NCBI GenBank assembly: GCA_043762325.1
Contig: JAYUMU010000134.1
Span: 6,665 to 70,664 of the forward strand
Reading direction: 5' to 3'
DNA: 64,000 nucleotides
From: JANXSS01 sp025356535
GTDB lineage: Bacteria > Pseudomonadota > Gammaproteobacteria > Burkholderiales > Burkholderiaceae_D
Both the position numbers and the translations under genes were made by a program. The notes under the pieces were generated by a model, which searched no databases, had not been told where the DNA came from, and saw only the letters and a list, made by a program, of their open reading frames with translations. Positions 1-11,546 of this stretch are shown here, piece after piece. Each line of letters opens with the position of its first letter. The first letter of the stretch is position 1.

Positions 1-1070
<1,070 letters not shown>

Positions 1071-1075
1071 GCCGC

Positions 1076-1795
1076 ATGCAGAAGACGACATCCGCAATCG
1101 CGATCGCCGAGCGCGACCGGGCATTGCATGGGCAGCGCCTGCAGGACGGCGCAGGTGCGTTGGGCGTGAGCCTCGATGCCGGCCAGATCGGCCAGTTGCT
1201 CGACTATCTTGCCCTGCTGGTGAAGTGGAACGCCGTCTACAACCTGACGGCGGTACGCGACCCGGCGCAAATGGTGACACAGCACCTGCTCGATTCGCTT
1301 GCGATCGTGCACGCGTTCACCACGGCGCGACGGGTGCTCGACGTCGGCGCCGGCGGCGGTTTGCCGGGGGTGGTTGTTGCAATATGGGCAAGAGTCGCGA
1401 ACCCGGCATTGCAAATCGACCTGATCGATACGGTACATAAAAAAACAGCCTTCCTCACGCAAGTCAAAACCGAGCTCGGCTTGTCCAACATGCGGGTGCA
1501 CACCGGCCGCGTCGAGCAGTTGAGGGTGGCAGAATCATTCGACCTGATCACGTCGCGCGCTTTTGCAGAGCTTGCCGACTTCATTTCATGGTCACATCAC
1601 CTGTTGGCGCCGGGCGGCGCTTTTCTGGCGATGAAGGGCGCTCTGCCGCAGGATGAGATGGCCCGCCTGCCTGCGGGCTGGAGCGTCGCAAGGGTATGCC
1701 CGCTGCAGGTGCCAACGCTTGAGGCCGAGCGCCACCTGCTCTGGATCGTTCGAGCCGGCGGCGAGGCCGGCACGGACGCCGTGGCAGAAGCCTAG
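1076..1795 (+). CDS. rsmG: 16S rRNA (guanine-527-N7)-methyltransferase RsmG
   Basis: RsmG (GidB) uses S-adenosylmethionine to methylate G527 of 16S rRNA. The 239-residue protein has the Rossmann methyltransferase glycine loop LDVGAGGGLPG at about residues 88-98. It also has the family motifs KWNAVYNLTAVRD (about 50-62) and ITSRAFAELADF (about 160-171). Length is slightly above the usual 205-220 because of a longer N-terminus. The ATG at 1076 follows the mnmG stop by five bases, which favours translational coupling. mnmG-rsmG-parA-parB is a conserved block in many proteobacteria. Confidence 0.95.
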   Translation: MQKTTSAIAIAERDRALHGQRLQDGAGALGVSLDAGQIGQLLDYLALLVKWNAVYNLTAVRDPAQMVTQHLLDSLAIVHAFTTARRVLDVGAGGGLPGVVVAIWARVANPALQIDLIDTVHKKTAFLTQVKTELGLSNMRVHTGRVEQLRVAESFDLITSRAFAELADFISWSHHLLAPGGAFLAMKGALPQDEMARLPAGWSVARVCPLQVPTLEAERHLLWIVRAGGEAGTDAVAEA

Positions 1796-2049
1796 GGGAA
1801 ACGCTGGTCAATTTTTGTTCTATTGCTCGGTGCACTCGTAAGTCTCTGATTTGTATTAGGGCATGAATTGCAATTTAGAATTAATTAAAGTTTCCCCTGT
1901 GAAAAAATCGGGCAGAACCAAACATGCCGTGAAGAAAAAGACAGTGTCCACCGGCCGGTAAAAGCAGCGTCTGCCGGATTACAATACGGCCCGCACGATG
2001 CGGTTTGCGTGCAATGCAGCATCACACCTGACGACGGATCGATTTTTCC

Positions 2050-2850
2050 ATGACAAAAATTTTTTGCGTCGCAAATCAAAAAGGCGGCGTCGGCAAGACC
2101 ACCACGGCGGTCAATCTCGCTGCGGGACTGGCCAAACTGTCGCAACGCGTGCTGCTCGTGGACCTGGATCCGCAAGGCAACGCAACCATGGGCGCCGGCA
2201 TCAACAAGGCCACGCTCACCGCATCGATCTATGAAGTCTTGCTGGGCATGTCGGACGTCGATAGCGCCCGGGTGCGCTCGGAAACCGGTGGCTTTGACGT
2301 GCTGCCCGCCAACCGTGAACTCGCCGGTGCCGAAGTCGAGATGGTCGACCTCGAACAGCGGGAAACCCGGCTCAAGCTGGCGCTCGAGCCGATCGTTGCC
2401 GACTATGATTTCATCCTGATCGATTGTCCGCCGGCGCTATCGATGCTAACGCTCAACGGCTTGTGCGCAGCGCACGGCGTGATCATTCCGATGCAGTGCG
2501 AATACTATGCGCTCGAAGGCTTGTCGGACCTGGTCAACACGATCAAGAAAGTCCATGCAAAGCTCAACCCCGACCTGAAGATCATCGGCTTGCTGCGGGT
2601 GATGTTCGATCCACGCATGACCTTGTCGCAACAGGTGTCGGCACAGCTCGAATCCCACTTCGGCGACAAGGTCTTCAAGACGATCATCCCCCGCAACGTG
2701 CGCCTGGCCGAAGCGCCGTCCTACGGCATGCCGGGCGTGAGCTTCGATCCTTCCTCAAAGGGTGCCCAGGCCTACATTGCATTCGGCGCCGAAATGGTAC
2801 AGCGGGCGGCCCAGTTCGCCGGTCCGGCACGCGCGCAGGAGCTGGCATGA
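2050..2850 (+). CDS. parA: chromosome-partitioning ATPase ParA (Soj)
   Basis: ParA is the deviant-Walker ATPase that binds DNA non-specifically and moves ParB-parS complexes, so segregating the origin region. The 266-residue protein begins with the deviant Walker A motif KGGVGKTT at residues 11-18. VDLDPQGN follows at about 37-44, and LIDCPPAL (Walker B side) at about 120. There is no N-terminal HTH, so it is the chromosomal Soj type rather than the long plasmid type. A 254-bp gap separates it from rsmG; that gap is AT-richer than its surroundings and probably holds a promoter, although I see no clean -35/-10 pair. parB follows directly. ParA genes of this type usually lie close to the replication origin. 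Confidence 0.95.
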   Translation: MTKIFCVANQKGGVGKTTTAVNLAAGLAKLSQRVLLVDLDPQGNATMGAGINKATLTASIYEVLLGMSDVDSARVRSETGGFDVLPANRELAGAEVEMVDLEQRETRLKLALEPIVADYDFILIDCPPALSMLTLNGLCAAHGVIIPMQCEYYALEGLSDLVNTIKKVHAKLNPDLKIIGLLRVMFDPRMTLSQQVSAQLESHFGDKVFKTIIPRNVRLAEAPSYGMPGVSFDPSSKGAQAYIAFGAEMVQRAAQFAGPARAQELA

Positions 2851-2942
2851 GCGCGGCTGGCATGCCCGCCGGCGATGTGCTTGCCGAGCGCGCGCCAGAC
2901 CAGGCAGCCGTTGCCGACACCGCAAAACCACCCCGGGACAAA

Positions 2943-3848
2943 ATGGTTACCAAAAAACACAAGGGCCTCGGCCGCGGTCTTGACGCCTTGCTGGGCGGCT
3001 CTGGCGACTTCAACGAACTCGCACCCGTACCCGGTGCGCCATCGTCCCTGCCGGTGAACAATCTGCAGGCAGGCAAGTACCAGCCGCGTACCCGGATGGA
3101 CGAGGGCGCGTTGAACGAACTGGCTGCATCGATCAAGGCACAGGGTCTGTTGCAGGCGATCCTGGTGCGGCCGATTACGGCCGCTCACGGCGCGCCGCAG
3201 TACGAAATCATTGCCGGCGAACGGCGCTTTCGCGCCGCGCAACTTGCGGGTCTGACCAAAGTGCCGGTCCTGGTCAAGGATGTCGACGACCAGGCCGCCG
3301 CCGCCATGGCGCTGATCGAGAACATTCAACGGGAAGACCTCAACCCCCTGGAGGAGGCGCAGGGAATCCAGCGCCTCATCAGCGACTTCGACTTCACCCA
3401 TGAACAGGCCGCCGGCGCCGTTGGCCGCTCGCGCAGTGCGGTCTCGAATCTGTTGCGGCTGCTGAATCTCGCCAAGCCGGTGCAGACCATGCTCATGGCC
3501 GGCGACCTCGACATGGGACATGCCCGGGCATTGCTGGCAGTCGACGCCGCCACACAGATCACGCTGGCAAACCAGGTGGTTGCCAAGCGCATGTCGGTGC
3601 GGGAAGCCGAGCGCCTGGTTACCCGCACGGTCGAGGAACAGGCCGCAGGTTTCAAGCCACGCGAACCGGCGCGCGAAAAGTCGCGCGACTTGAAGCGCCT
3701 CGAAGAAGAACTCTCGGACTTGCTTGCAACATCGGTGACGATCAAGATCGGCGCCCGAAATCACGGCACGCTGCAGATCGATTTCGCCAGCCACGACGCC
3801 CTCGACGGTGTCATCGCCAGGCTGCGCGGCGCCGCTGCCGCCGGTTAG
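2943..3848 (+). CDS. parB: chromosome-partitioning protein ParB (Spo0J)
   Basis: ParB binds parS sites, hydrolyses CTP and spreads as a clamp to form the segregation complex moved by ParA. From the ATG at 2943 the product is 301 residues, the family's usual length, and starts KKHKGLGRGLDALLGG after a short MVT, as most proteobacterial ParB proteins do. The CTP-binding motif GERRFRAA lies near residue 95 and ENIQREDLNPLEEA near 125. The parS-reading helix-turn-helix (EQAAGAVGRSRSAVSNLL) follows at about 155-172. An in-frame ATG at 2847 overlaps the parA stop (ATGA) and has a better Shine-Dalgarno (AGGAG, spacing 5). It would add 32 residues, so the true start is uncertain. No convincing parS was found in the window. 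Confidence 0.93.
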   Translation: MVTKKHKGLGRGLDALLGGSGDFNELAPVPGAPSSLPVNNLQAGKYQPRTRMDEGALNELAASIKAQGLLQAILVRPITAAHGAPQYEIIAGERRFRAAQLAGLTKVPVLVKDVDDQAAAAMALIENIQREDLNPLEEAQGIQRLISDFDFTHEQAAGAVGRSRSAVSNLLRLLNLAKPVQTMLMAGDLDMGHARALLAVDAATQITLANQVVAKRMSVREAERLVTRTVEEQAAGFKPREPAREKSRDLKRLEEELSDLLATSVTIKIGARNHGTLQIDFASHDALDGVIARLRGAAAAG

Positions 3849-3948
3849 GTGCACCACTACCTGCCGACGGTTGCCCATAAGGTGGCCCGGGGCATGCACC
3901 GATTGCGGGCAATATGCCAAACGTGCGCATTATCAGAGCAGCAAAGGT

Positions 3949-3978
3949 TTGACGCACGTTGAGGATTGCACTTATAAT
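3949..3978 (+). promoter_or_regulatory. sigma-70 promoter of the atp operon
   Basis: TTGACG at 3949-3954 and a perfect TATAAT at 3973-3978 are separated by 18 bases, about 100 bp upstream of atpI in the only sizeable gap before the ATP synthase genes. This is a near-consensus strong promoter, expected for a highly expressed operon. Read directly from sequence; activity is inferred. Confidence 0.75.
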
Positions 3979-4081
3979 CCCGTGGCTTTGTGAAGTACCC
4001 AACAGAACCTGAAACCGAGAACTTGAGAACGGCCGGGCCACGCGCGCTGCTTGCCCGCGAAGCTTGTGTCCCTGGATTCGT

Positions 4082-4420
4082 ATGCTGCGCGTCGTTCTAC
4101 TGCAACTTGCGACCACGGTCGTTGCGGCCTGCGTCGCCGGCCTGATCGCCGGCATGCCGGCTCTGATTTCGGCCTTGTTGGGCGGCCTCTGTTGCGTCGT
4201 GCCCAATGGCCTGTTTGCCCTGCGGTTGTTTGCCAATGCGCATGGTGCCAACGGTGCCAATCCGATGTCGTTTTTCATCGGTGAATTTGTAAAGATTGCA
4301 TTGACGGTGGCGCTGCTTGGCGCGACCGCCTGGCTGTATCACGACCTGAACTGGCTGGCGATGATCGCTGCTTTCATCGTGGCACTGAAAAGTTACATCA
4401 TCTTATTATTTAGGCACTGA
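4082..4420 (+). CDS. atpI: ATP synthase protein I (AtpI)
   Basis: AtpI is a small inner-membrane protein that helps assemble the c-ring of F1Fo ATP synthase. The 112-residue product has about four hydrophobic segments separated by short loops and ends KSYIILLFRH. The ATG at 4082 gives MLRVVLLQLATT, the usual start in betaproteobacteria. A TTG six codons upstream (4064) is possible but less likely. The Shine-Dalgarno is weak. It is the first gene after the atp promoter, and atpB starts two bases after its stop. Confidence 0.85.
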   Translation: MLRVVLLQLATTVVAACVAGLIAGMPALISALLGGLCCVVPNGLFALRLFANAHGANGANPMSFFIGEFVKIALTVALLGATAWLYHDLNWLAMIAAFIVALKSYIILLFRH

Positions 4421-4421
4421 C

Positions 4422-5279
4422 ATGGCGACTGAAATGGCTGCGGCAGCGGCAGGCGAGGCGGCAACACATGCACCCTCCGCAACCGAATATATCGTTCACC
4501 ACCTGCATCACTTCACCTCGCACGAGCAGACGAAGATCGTCGATTTCACGGTATTCAATCTGGACACGATCTTCTGGTCGCTGGCAATCGGCATCATCGG
4601 TTCGTTCTTCATGTGGCAAGCCGCACGCCGCGCCACCTCGGGCGTGCCGGGCCGTTTTCAGGCGGCCGTGGAAATGGTCGTCGAAATGGTCGAAGACCAG
4701 TCAAAGGCAATCATCCATGGCAACCGCGCGTTCATCGCGCCGCTGGCGCTGACCGTGTTCGTCTGGGTACTGTTGATGAACTCGATGGACTTCCTGCCGG
4801 TCGACCTGTTCGACCGCCTGTTCAAGGCCGTCGGTCTCGGTCACGTGATTCATTTCCACCGCGCGGTGCCAACTGCCGACATCAATGGCACGATCGGCAT
4901 GGCACTCGGTGTGTTTGCGCTCATGATGTTCTACAACATCAAGATCAAGGGCCTCGGCGGCTTCGTGCATGAACTGTTCTGCGCGCCGTTCGGCTCCCAT
5001 CCGCTGCTGTGGCTTCCGAACCTCGGCCTGAACATCATCGAATTCGTTGCAAAGACCGTCTCGCTGGGCATGCGACTGTTCGGCAACATGTATGCCGGCG
5101 AGCTGATTTTTCTCCTGATCGCGCTGCTTGGTTCGACCGCGACATGGTGGGGTTTCGGCATGCACGTGGTTGCCGGTTCGATCTGGGCGATCTTCCATAT
5201 TCTTATCGTCGTGCTGCAAGCCTTCATTTTCATGATGCTGACCCTGGTGTATGTAGGCCAGGCACATGAAGGGCATTGA
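4422..5279 (+). CDS. atpB: F1Fo ATP synthase subunit a
   Basis: Subunit a forms the proton half-channels of the membrane Fo sector against the c-ring. The 285-residue protein has several long hydrophobic helices. The signature SLGMRLFGNMYAGE lies in the penultimate helix region (about residues 211-224), with the essential arginine inside LGMRLFGN. The second polar cluster of the last helix is QAFIFMMLTLVY. The N-terminus is hydrophilic and histidine-rich (VHHLHHF), as is usual in Burkholderiales. It lies between atpI and atpE in standard operon order. Confidence 0.97.
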   Translation: MATEMAAAAAGEAATHAPSATEYIVHHLHHFTSHEQTKIVDFTVFNLDTIFWSLAIGIIGSFFMWQAARRATSGVPGRFQAAVEMVVEMVEDQSKAIIHGNRAFIAPLALTVFVWVLLMNSMDFLPVDLFDRLFKAVGLGHVIHFHRAVPTADINGTIGMALGVFALMMFYNIKIKGLGGFVHELFCAPFGSHPLLWLPNLGLNIIEFVAKTVSLGMRLFGNMYAGELIFLLIALLGSTATWWGFGMHVVAGSIWAIFHILIVVLQAFIFMMLTLVYVGQAHEGH

Positions 5280-5374
5280 TCGGCAGGACGATTGGTAGTC
5301 GAGATGCGGTCTTGGAAAGTGCTGGTTTGACGGTTTGACGGTTTGCAGGAAGCGCAGCAATGCGCCGTAACGAG

Positions 5375-5422
5375 TTTTCAGTTTTTTGTTTTTTACTTTT
5401 TGTCTTTTCAATATCTAAGGAG
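5375..5422 (+). promoter_or_regulatory. U-rich translation enhancer and Shine-Dalgarno of atpE
   Basis: In the 148-bp atpB-atpE gap, bases 5375-5408 contain 26 T out of 34, arranged as runs of four to six T. They are followed by the Shine-Dalgarno TAAGGAG at 5416-5422, five bases before the atpE ATG. In E. coli a U-rich leader just upstream of atpE is a known translational enhancer that raises c-subunit synthesis relative to the rest of the operon. The same role is inferred here. A small GCGC hairpin at 5352-5365 is too far from the T-run to look like a terminator. Confidence 0.6.
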
Positions 5423-5427
5423 TTTTC

Positions 5428-5673
5428 ATGACTGACGTCGCATTCGTAGCATTGGCTTGTGGTTTGATTATTGGTCTCGGTGCTATCGGCGCATGTATCG
5501 GTATCGGCATCATGGGCGGCAAGTTCATTGAAGCCTCGGCACGTCAGCCAGAACTGATGAACACGCTGCAAACCAAGATGTTCCTGCTGGCCGGTCTGAT
5601 CGACGCTGCGTTCCTGATCGGTGTCGGTATCGCGATGATGTTCGCGTTCGCCAATCCGTTCATCAAGGGCTGA
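5428..5673 (+). CDS. atpE: F1Fo ATP synthase subunit c
   Basis: Subunit c is the proteolipid that forms the rotating ring of Fo. The 81-residue product is a two-helix hairpin: a glycine-rich first helix (GLGAIGACIGIGIMGG), the polar loop RQP at residues 39-41, and a second helix with the ion-binding carboxylate Asp59 in GLIDAAF. An Asp in that position without an accompanying Na+ ligand set fits proton coupling. It is preceded by a strong Shine-Dalgarno and a U-rich leader (5375-5422), consistent with the high copy number of c. Confidence 0.97.
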   Translation: MTDVAFVALACGLIIGLGAIGACIGIGIMGGKFIEASARQPELMNTLQTKMFLLAGLIDAAFLIGVGIAMMFAFANPFIKG

Positions 5674-5752
5674 TCAGCCAATTCTCATCCCGCCGGGCGC
5701 CTGATCGCATGATCCGGCGCCCGGTACACGTTATTCTGAGAAGGAACCTACC

Positions 5753-6223
5753 GTGAACTTAAATGCAACACTAACTGCACAGTTCGTGGTCTTCTTCATC
5801 CTGGCGATGTTCACAATGAAGTTCGTGTGGCCGCCCCTGATGAAAGCGCTCGACGACCGGGCGCAGAAGATTGCGGATGGACTGGCTGCCGCCGACCGCG
5901 GCAAGGCGGAAATGGCTGCCGCTGAAAAGCGCGTGCAGGCAGAACTGTCCGGCGCGCGCGATGAAGGCCAGAAGCGTATCGGCGACGCGGAAAAACGCGC
6001 TGCCGGCATCATCGACGATGCAAAGAAAACGGCAGCTGAAGAAGCGGTCCGCATCGTTGCCGCAGCACGCGACGAAGCACAGCAACAGGTAACACGTGCC
6101 CGCGAAGAACTGCGCGCACAGGTGGCAACCCTGGCAGTCAAGGGTGCCGAGCAGATCCTGAAGCGCGAAGTCAACGCAGCGGCGCATGCCGACCTGCTGG
6201 CCCAGCTGCAGACCGAGCTGTAA
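5753..6223 (+). CDS. atpF: F1Fo ATP synthase subunit b
   Basis: Subunit b is the peripheral stalk, with one N-terminal membrane helix and a long hydrophilic coiled coil holding F1. The 156-residue protein has a hydrophobic segment at about residues 8-27 followed by an Ala/Glu/Lys/Arg-rich helix to the end. The start is a GTG at 5753, supported by the Shine-Dalgarno AGAAGGA about seven bases upstream. The length is typical (156 in E. coli). atpH starts two bases after the stop. Confidence 0.95.
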   Translation: MNLNATLTAQFVVFFILAMFTMKFVWPPLMKALDDRAQKIADGLAAADRGKAEMAAAEKRVQAELSGARDEGQKRIGDAEKRAAGIIDDAKKTAAEEAVRIVAAARDEAQQQVTRAREELRAQVATLAVKGAEQILKREVNAAAHADLLAQLQTEL

Positions 6224-6225
6224 CC

Positions 6226-6759
6226 ATGGCAGAGCTCGCAACCATTGCTCGTCCTTATGCCGAAGCGCTGTTTCGGGTTGCCAAGGCCGGCAACCTGACG
6301 GTCTGGTCGGAAATCGTTGCCGAGATGGCGCACCTGGCATCGCATCCCGATGTCGCTGCGTTGTCGCGCAATCCGAAGGTTTCCGACAGCGACATCGCTG
6401 CCACGTTCCTGTCGCTGATGAAGTCGCCGCTGAATGCCGAAACGCAGAACTTCACCCGCATGCTGGTGGAGAACGGTCGCATTTCCCTGCTGCCTGAAAT
6501 CGCCACCCAGTTCCAGGCGCTGAAGAATGCGCAGGAAGGTGCGGCAGACGCGGAAATCACTAGCGCCTTCCCGATCACGGACGGGCAGGTAACGTCCCTG
6601 CTGGCGGCACTGGAGCGTAAATTCGGCCGCAAGCTCAATCCGTCGGTGCACGTCGACAATGCCTTGATCGGCGGCGTGCGCGTCGTCGTCGGCGATGAAG
6701 TGCTCGACACCTCGGTGCGCGCCAAGCTGCAGCAGATGCACGTGGCACTGTCGGCCTGA
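6226..6759 (+). CDS. atpH: F1Fo ATP synthase subunit delta
   Basis: Delta joins the top of F1 to the b stalk. The 177-residue product has the family start ELATIARPYAEALFRVA. It also has the conserved C-terminal element INPSVHVDNALIGG-like (here LNPSVHVDNALIGGVRV) followed by DEVLDTSVRAKLQQM. Start and end sit tightly between atpF and atpA. Nothing unusual is seen. Confidence 0.95.
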   Translation: MAELATIARPYAEALFRVAKAGNLTVWSEIVAEMAHLASHPDVAALSRNPKVSDSDIAATFLSLMKSPLNAETQNFTRMLVENGRISLLPEIATQFQALKNAQEGAADAEITSAFPITDGQVTSLLAALERKFGRKLNPSVHVDNALIGGVRVVVGDEVLDTSVRAKLQQMHVALSA

Positions 6760-6833
6760 AGCAAATAGCGCGTACGCAGCATTCTGCGGCGCCCGGCTGT
6801 CGCAATAGCGAAGATAAATCTTAGGAGTCAACC

Positions 6834-8369
<1,536 letters not shown>

Positions 8370-8485
8370 GCACTGCACGCGGGCAGCGCATGCAAGGTGC
8401 GCGCTGCCCATCGTGACGATCGTGACGACAGTGACAATCCGCGCCAGAACACCGGTGCGACGGCAGCGTTAAGGAGCAGGGACTC

Positions 8486-9355
8486 ATGGCAGTAGGCAAA
8501 GAGATACGTGGCAAGATCAAGAGCGTAGAAAATACGAAGAAGATCACCAAGGCGATGGAAATGGTCGCCGCGTCCAAGATGCGCAAGGCGCAGGAGCGGA
8601 TGCGCTCGGCCCGGCCATACAGCGAAAAGATCCGCAATATCGCAGCCAACCTGGCATTGGCAAATCCGGAATACACCCATCCGTTTCTGGTCAAGCAGGA
8701 CAATGCAAAGGCAGTCGGCTTCATCGTCGTCACCACCGACAAGGGCCTGTGCGGCGGCTTGAACACCAACGCCCTGCGTCTGGTGACGACCAAGGTGCGC
8801 GACCTGGAATCGAAGGGCAACAAGATCGAAGCCGTTGCCATCGGCAACAAGGGATTGGGCTTTCTGAATCGTATCGGCGCCAAGGTGGTGTCGCATGCCA
8901 TCCAGCTGGGCGACACGCCGCACCTCGACAAGCTGATCGGTCCGGTCAAGGTATTGCTGGACGCGTACCAGGAGGGCAAGCTCGACGCGGTGTACCTGGT
9001 CTATACCCGCTTCATCAACACCATGAAGCAGGAACCGATGCTGGAGCAACTGCTGCCCTTGTCGGCCGACCGGCTGCAAGGCAGCGGGCCGCAGCATACC
9101 TGGGATTACATCTACGAGCCGGAAGCGCAGACCGTGATCGACGAGCTGCTGGTGCGGTACGTCGAGGCGCTGGTATATCAGGCCGTCGCTGAAAATCTCG
9201 CGTCCGAGCAATCGGCGCGGATGGTGGCAATGAAGTCGGCGAGCGACAACGCCGGCAGTGTCATCGGCGAGCTGAAGCTGATCTACAACAAGACGCGCCA
9301 GGCTGCAATTACCAAGGAACTTTCGGAGATCGTGGCCGGAGCGGCGGCAGTCTAG
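8486..9355 (+). CDS. atpG: F1Fo ATP synthase subunit gamma
   Basis: Gamma is the rotating central shaft of F1. The 289-residue product has the conserved N-terminal helix (GKEIRGKIKSVENTKKITKA) with MVAASKMRKAQ following. The C-terminal helix contains the signature ITKELSEIVAGAAA. A 116-bp spacer after atpA contains no gene; the Shine-Dalgarno is AAGGAGCAGG. Standard family length. Confidence 0.97.
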   Translation: MAVGKEIRGKIKSVENTKKITKAMEMVAASKMRKAQERMRSARPYSEKIRNIAANLALANPEYTHPFLVKQDNAKAVGFIVVTTDKGLCGGLNTNALRLVTTKVRDLESKGNKIEAVAIGNKGLGFLNRIGAKVVSHAIQLGDTPHLDKLIGPVKVLLDAYQEGKLDAVYLVYTRFINTMKQEPMLEQLLPLSADRLQGSGPQHTWDYIYEPEAQTVIDELLVRYVEALVYQAVAENLASEQSARMVAMKSASDNAGSVIGELKLIYNKTRQAAITKELSEIVAGAAAV

Positions 9356-9510
9356 CCAACTTCGGCAGGGGGTTGTCGCGGCGCCGTAGCGCCCCGGACA
9401 ACGCCGGCCTTAGCTGACCGGAAACCGCCTTTGCACGTCGAAGACCTCTCGCAAGAGAAAAGAACACGTATCAACCCAGATTTTAAATTACTCAAATAGA
9501 AGGAACGAAC

Positions 9511-10911
9511 ATGGCTGACGGCAAAATCGTTCAGTGTATCGGTGCTGTGGTGGACGTCGAGTTTCCCCGCAATGCGATGCCCAAGGTGTACGACGCCTTG
9601 AAGATGGCGGGCTCGGAACTGACCCTGGAAGTCCAGCAGCAGCTCGGCGACGGAATCGTGCGCACGATTGCACTCGGTACGTCCGACGGTTTGCGCCGTG
9701 GCATGATCATTCAGAACACCGGTCATCCGATCATGGTGCCGGTCGGCAAGGCAACGCTTGGCCGCATCATGGACGTGCTAGGCAATCCGATCGACGAATG
9801 CGGTCCGGTCAGCCATGAACGCATGATGTCGATCCACCGCAAGGCGCCGGCATACGACGAACTGTCGCCGTCGCAGGATCTGCTGGAAACCGGCATCAAG
9901 GTGATCGACCTGGTGTGTCCGTTTGCAAAAGGCGGCAAGGTCGGCCTGTTCGGCGGCGCCGGTGTGGGCAAGACCGTCAACATGATGGAATTGATCAACA
10001 ACATCGCGAAAGCGCACAGCGGTTTGTCGGTGTTTGCCGGCGTCGGCGAGCGCACCCGCGAAGGCAATGACTTCTACCACGAGATGGCGGACGCCAAGGT
10101 GGTCGATCTCGAGACCCCGGAAAATTCCAAGGTCGCGATGGTCTACGGCCAGATGAACGAGCCGCCGGGCAACCGCCTGCGCGTCGCGTTGACGGGCCTG
10201 ACGATTGCCGAATCCTTCCGTGACGAAGGCAAGGACGTGCTGTTTTTCGTCGATAACATCTACCGCTTCACCCTGGCCGGCACCGAAGTCTCGGCGCTGC
10301 TGGGACGCATGCCGTCGGCCGTGGGTTACCAGCCGACGCTGGCCGAAGAAATGGGTCGTCTGCAGGAACGCATCACCTCCACCAAGACCGGTTCGATCAC
10401 CTCGATCCAGGCCGTCTACGTGCCTGCCGACGATCTGACCGATCCATCGCCTGCGACAACGTTTGCCCACCTCGACTCGACGGTTGTGCTGTCGCGTGAC
10501 ATCGCCTCGCTCGGCATCTATCCTGCGGTCGATCCGCTGGACTCGACGTCGCGCCAGCTCGATCCGCTGGTCGTCGGCCAGGATCACTACGACACGGCGC
10601 GTGCGGTGCAGGGCACCTTGCAGCGCTACAAGGAATTGCGCGACATTATCGCCATTCTCGGCATGGACGAACTTGCGCCGGAAGACAAGCTGCTCGTCTC
10701 CCGCGCCCGCAAGATGCAACGCTTCCTGTCGCAGCCGTTCCACGTCGCTGAAGTCTTTACCGGTTCGCCCGGTAAATACGTTTCGCTCAAGGACACGATC
10801 AAGGGCTTCAAGATGATCGCCTCGGGCGAACTCGATCACTTGCCGGAGCAGGCGTTCTACATGGTCGGCACGATCGAAGAAGCAATCGAAAAAGCCAAGA
10901 AGATCAACTAG
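9511..10911 (+). CDS. atpD: F1Fo ATP synthase subunit beta
   Basis: Beta carries the catalytic nucleotide sites of F1. The 466-residue protein has the P-loop GGAGVGKT at residues 148-155 and the catalytic Glu180-Arg181 in GERTREGNDFYHEM. Walker B is in DVLFFVDNIYRF, and the alpha/beta signature PAVDPLDSTSRQL lies near residue 335. The Shine-Dalgarno is AGAAGGA. A 155-bp untranslated spacer precedes it. It is a canonical, complete sequence. Confidence 0.98.
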   Translation: MADGKIVQCIGAVVDVEFPRNAMPKVYDALKMAGSELTLEVQQQLGDGIVRTIALGTSDGLRRGMIIQNTGHPIMVPVGKATLGRIMDVLGNPIDECGPVSHERMMSIHRKAPAYDELSPSQDLLETGIKVIDLVCPFAKGGKVGLFGGAGVGKTVNMMELINNIAKAHSGLSVFAGVGERTREGNDFYHEMADAKVVDLETPENSKVAMVYGQMNEPPGNRLRVALTGLTIAESFRDEGKDVLFFVDNIYRFTLAGTEVSALLGRMPSAVGYQPTLAEEMGRLQERITSTKTGSITSIQAVYVPADDLTDPSPATTFAHLDSTVVLSRDIASLGIYPAVDPLDSTSRQLDPLVVGQDHYDTARAVQGTLQRYKELRDIIAILGMDELAPEDKLLVSRARKMQRFLSQPFHVAEVFTGSPGKYVSLKDTIKGFKMIASGELDHLPEQAFYMVGTIEEAIEKAKKIN

Positions 10912-11001
10912 ATTCCGGCCTGTCATGCGGGCCGTGCCAGCGGCGCCGGCCCAAGCCGGTGCGGGTGGTGCGGCCTCCATGATTGCTGGTTAGGAAATGA
11001 C

Positions 11002-11424
11002 ATGGCAAATACTATTCACGTCGACGTGGTCTCCGCGGAAGAGCTGATTTTTTCCGGGGAAGCAGAGTTCGTCGCCCTGCCGGGCGAGGCGGGGGAGCTG
11101 GGCATCTATCCGCGGCACACGCCGCTGATGACGCGCATCCGTCCCGGTGCCGTGCGCATCAAGGTTGTCGGCCAGGCCGAGGATGAGTTCGTTTTCGTCG
11201 CCGGCGGCCTTCTGGAAGTGCAGCCCAATAGCGTGACGGTCCTGGCCGATACTGCAATTCGTGGTGCAGATCTGGATGAAGCCAAGGCGGTCGAGGCAAA
11301 GAAGCTGGCAGAGGAAGCGCTTGTCAACAAGGAGTCGAAGATCGACTATGCAGCAGCGCAAGCCGAGCTGTCGGTGGCGATCGCGCAACTGGCGGCAATT
11401 GCCCGCCTGCGGCAAAAGCGCTGA
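11002..11424 (+). CDS. atpC: F1Fo ATP synthase subunit epsilon
   Basis: Epsilon sits at the base of the gamma shaft and can inhibit ATP hydrolysis. The 140-residue protein has the N-terminal beta-sandwich (HVDVVSAEELIFSGEAEFV, then GELGIYPRHTPL) and a C-terminal two-helix tail rich in Ala/Glu/Lys. It closes the operon, and a rho-independent terminator lies 53 bases beyond the stop. Confidence 0.95.
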   Translation: MANTIHVDVVSAEELIFSGEAEFVALPGEAGELGIYPRHTPLMTRIRPGAVRIKVVGQAEDEFVFVAGGLLEVQPNSVTVLADTAIRGADLDEAKAVEAKKLAEEALVNKESKIDYAAAQAELSVAIAQLAAIARLRQKR

Positions 11425-11476
11425 CTCAGCGTCCTGTGTCGCACAGGAATGCATGACAATCGCAGTACAATGAAGA

Positions 11477-11499
11477 GGCAGCCTCGGCTGCCTTTTTTT
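11477..11499 (+). terminator. rho-independent terminator of the atp operon
   Basis: A perfect inverted repeat GGCAGCC/GGCTGCC is followed directly by seven T (11493-11499), 53 bases downstream of the atpC stop. Confidence 0.85.
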
Positions 11500-11546
11500 A
11501 TGTCGCAATCGTGATCGCCGCAACCTCAAGGCAAAAGGAAACCCCC

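Noticed and set aside
5352..5408. Terminator or attenuator before atpE
   Set aside because: The hairpin is only four GC pairs and the T-rich tract begins about ten bases later. atpE must also be transcribed with the operon.
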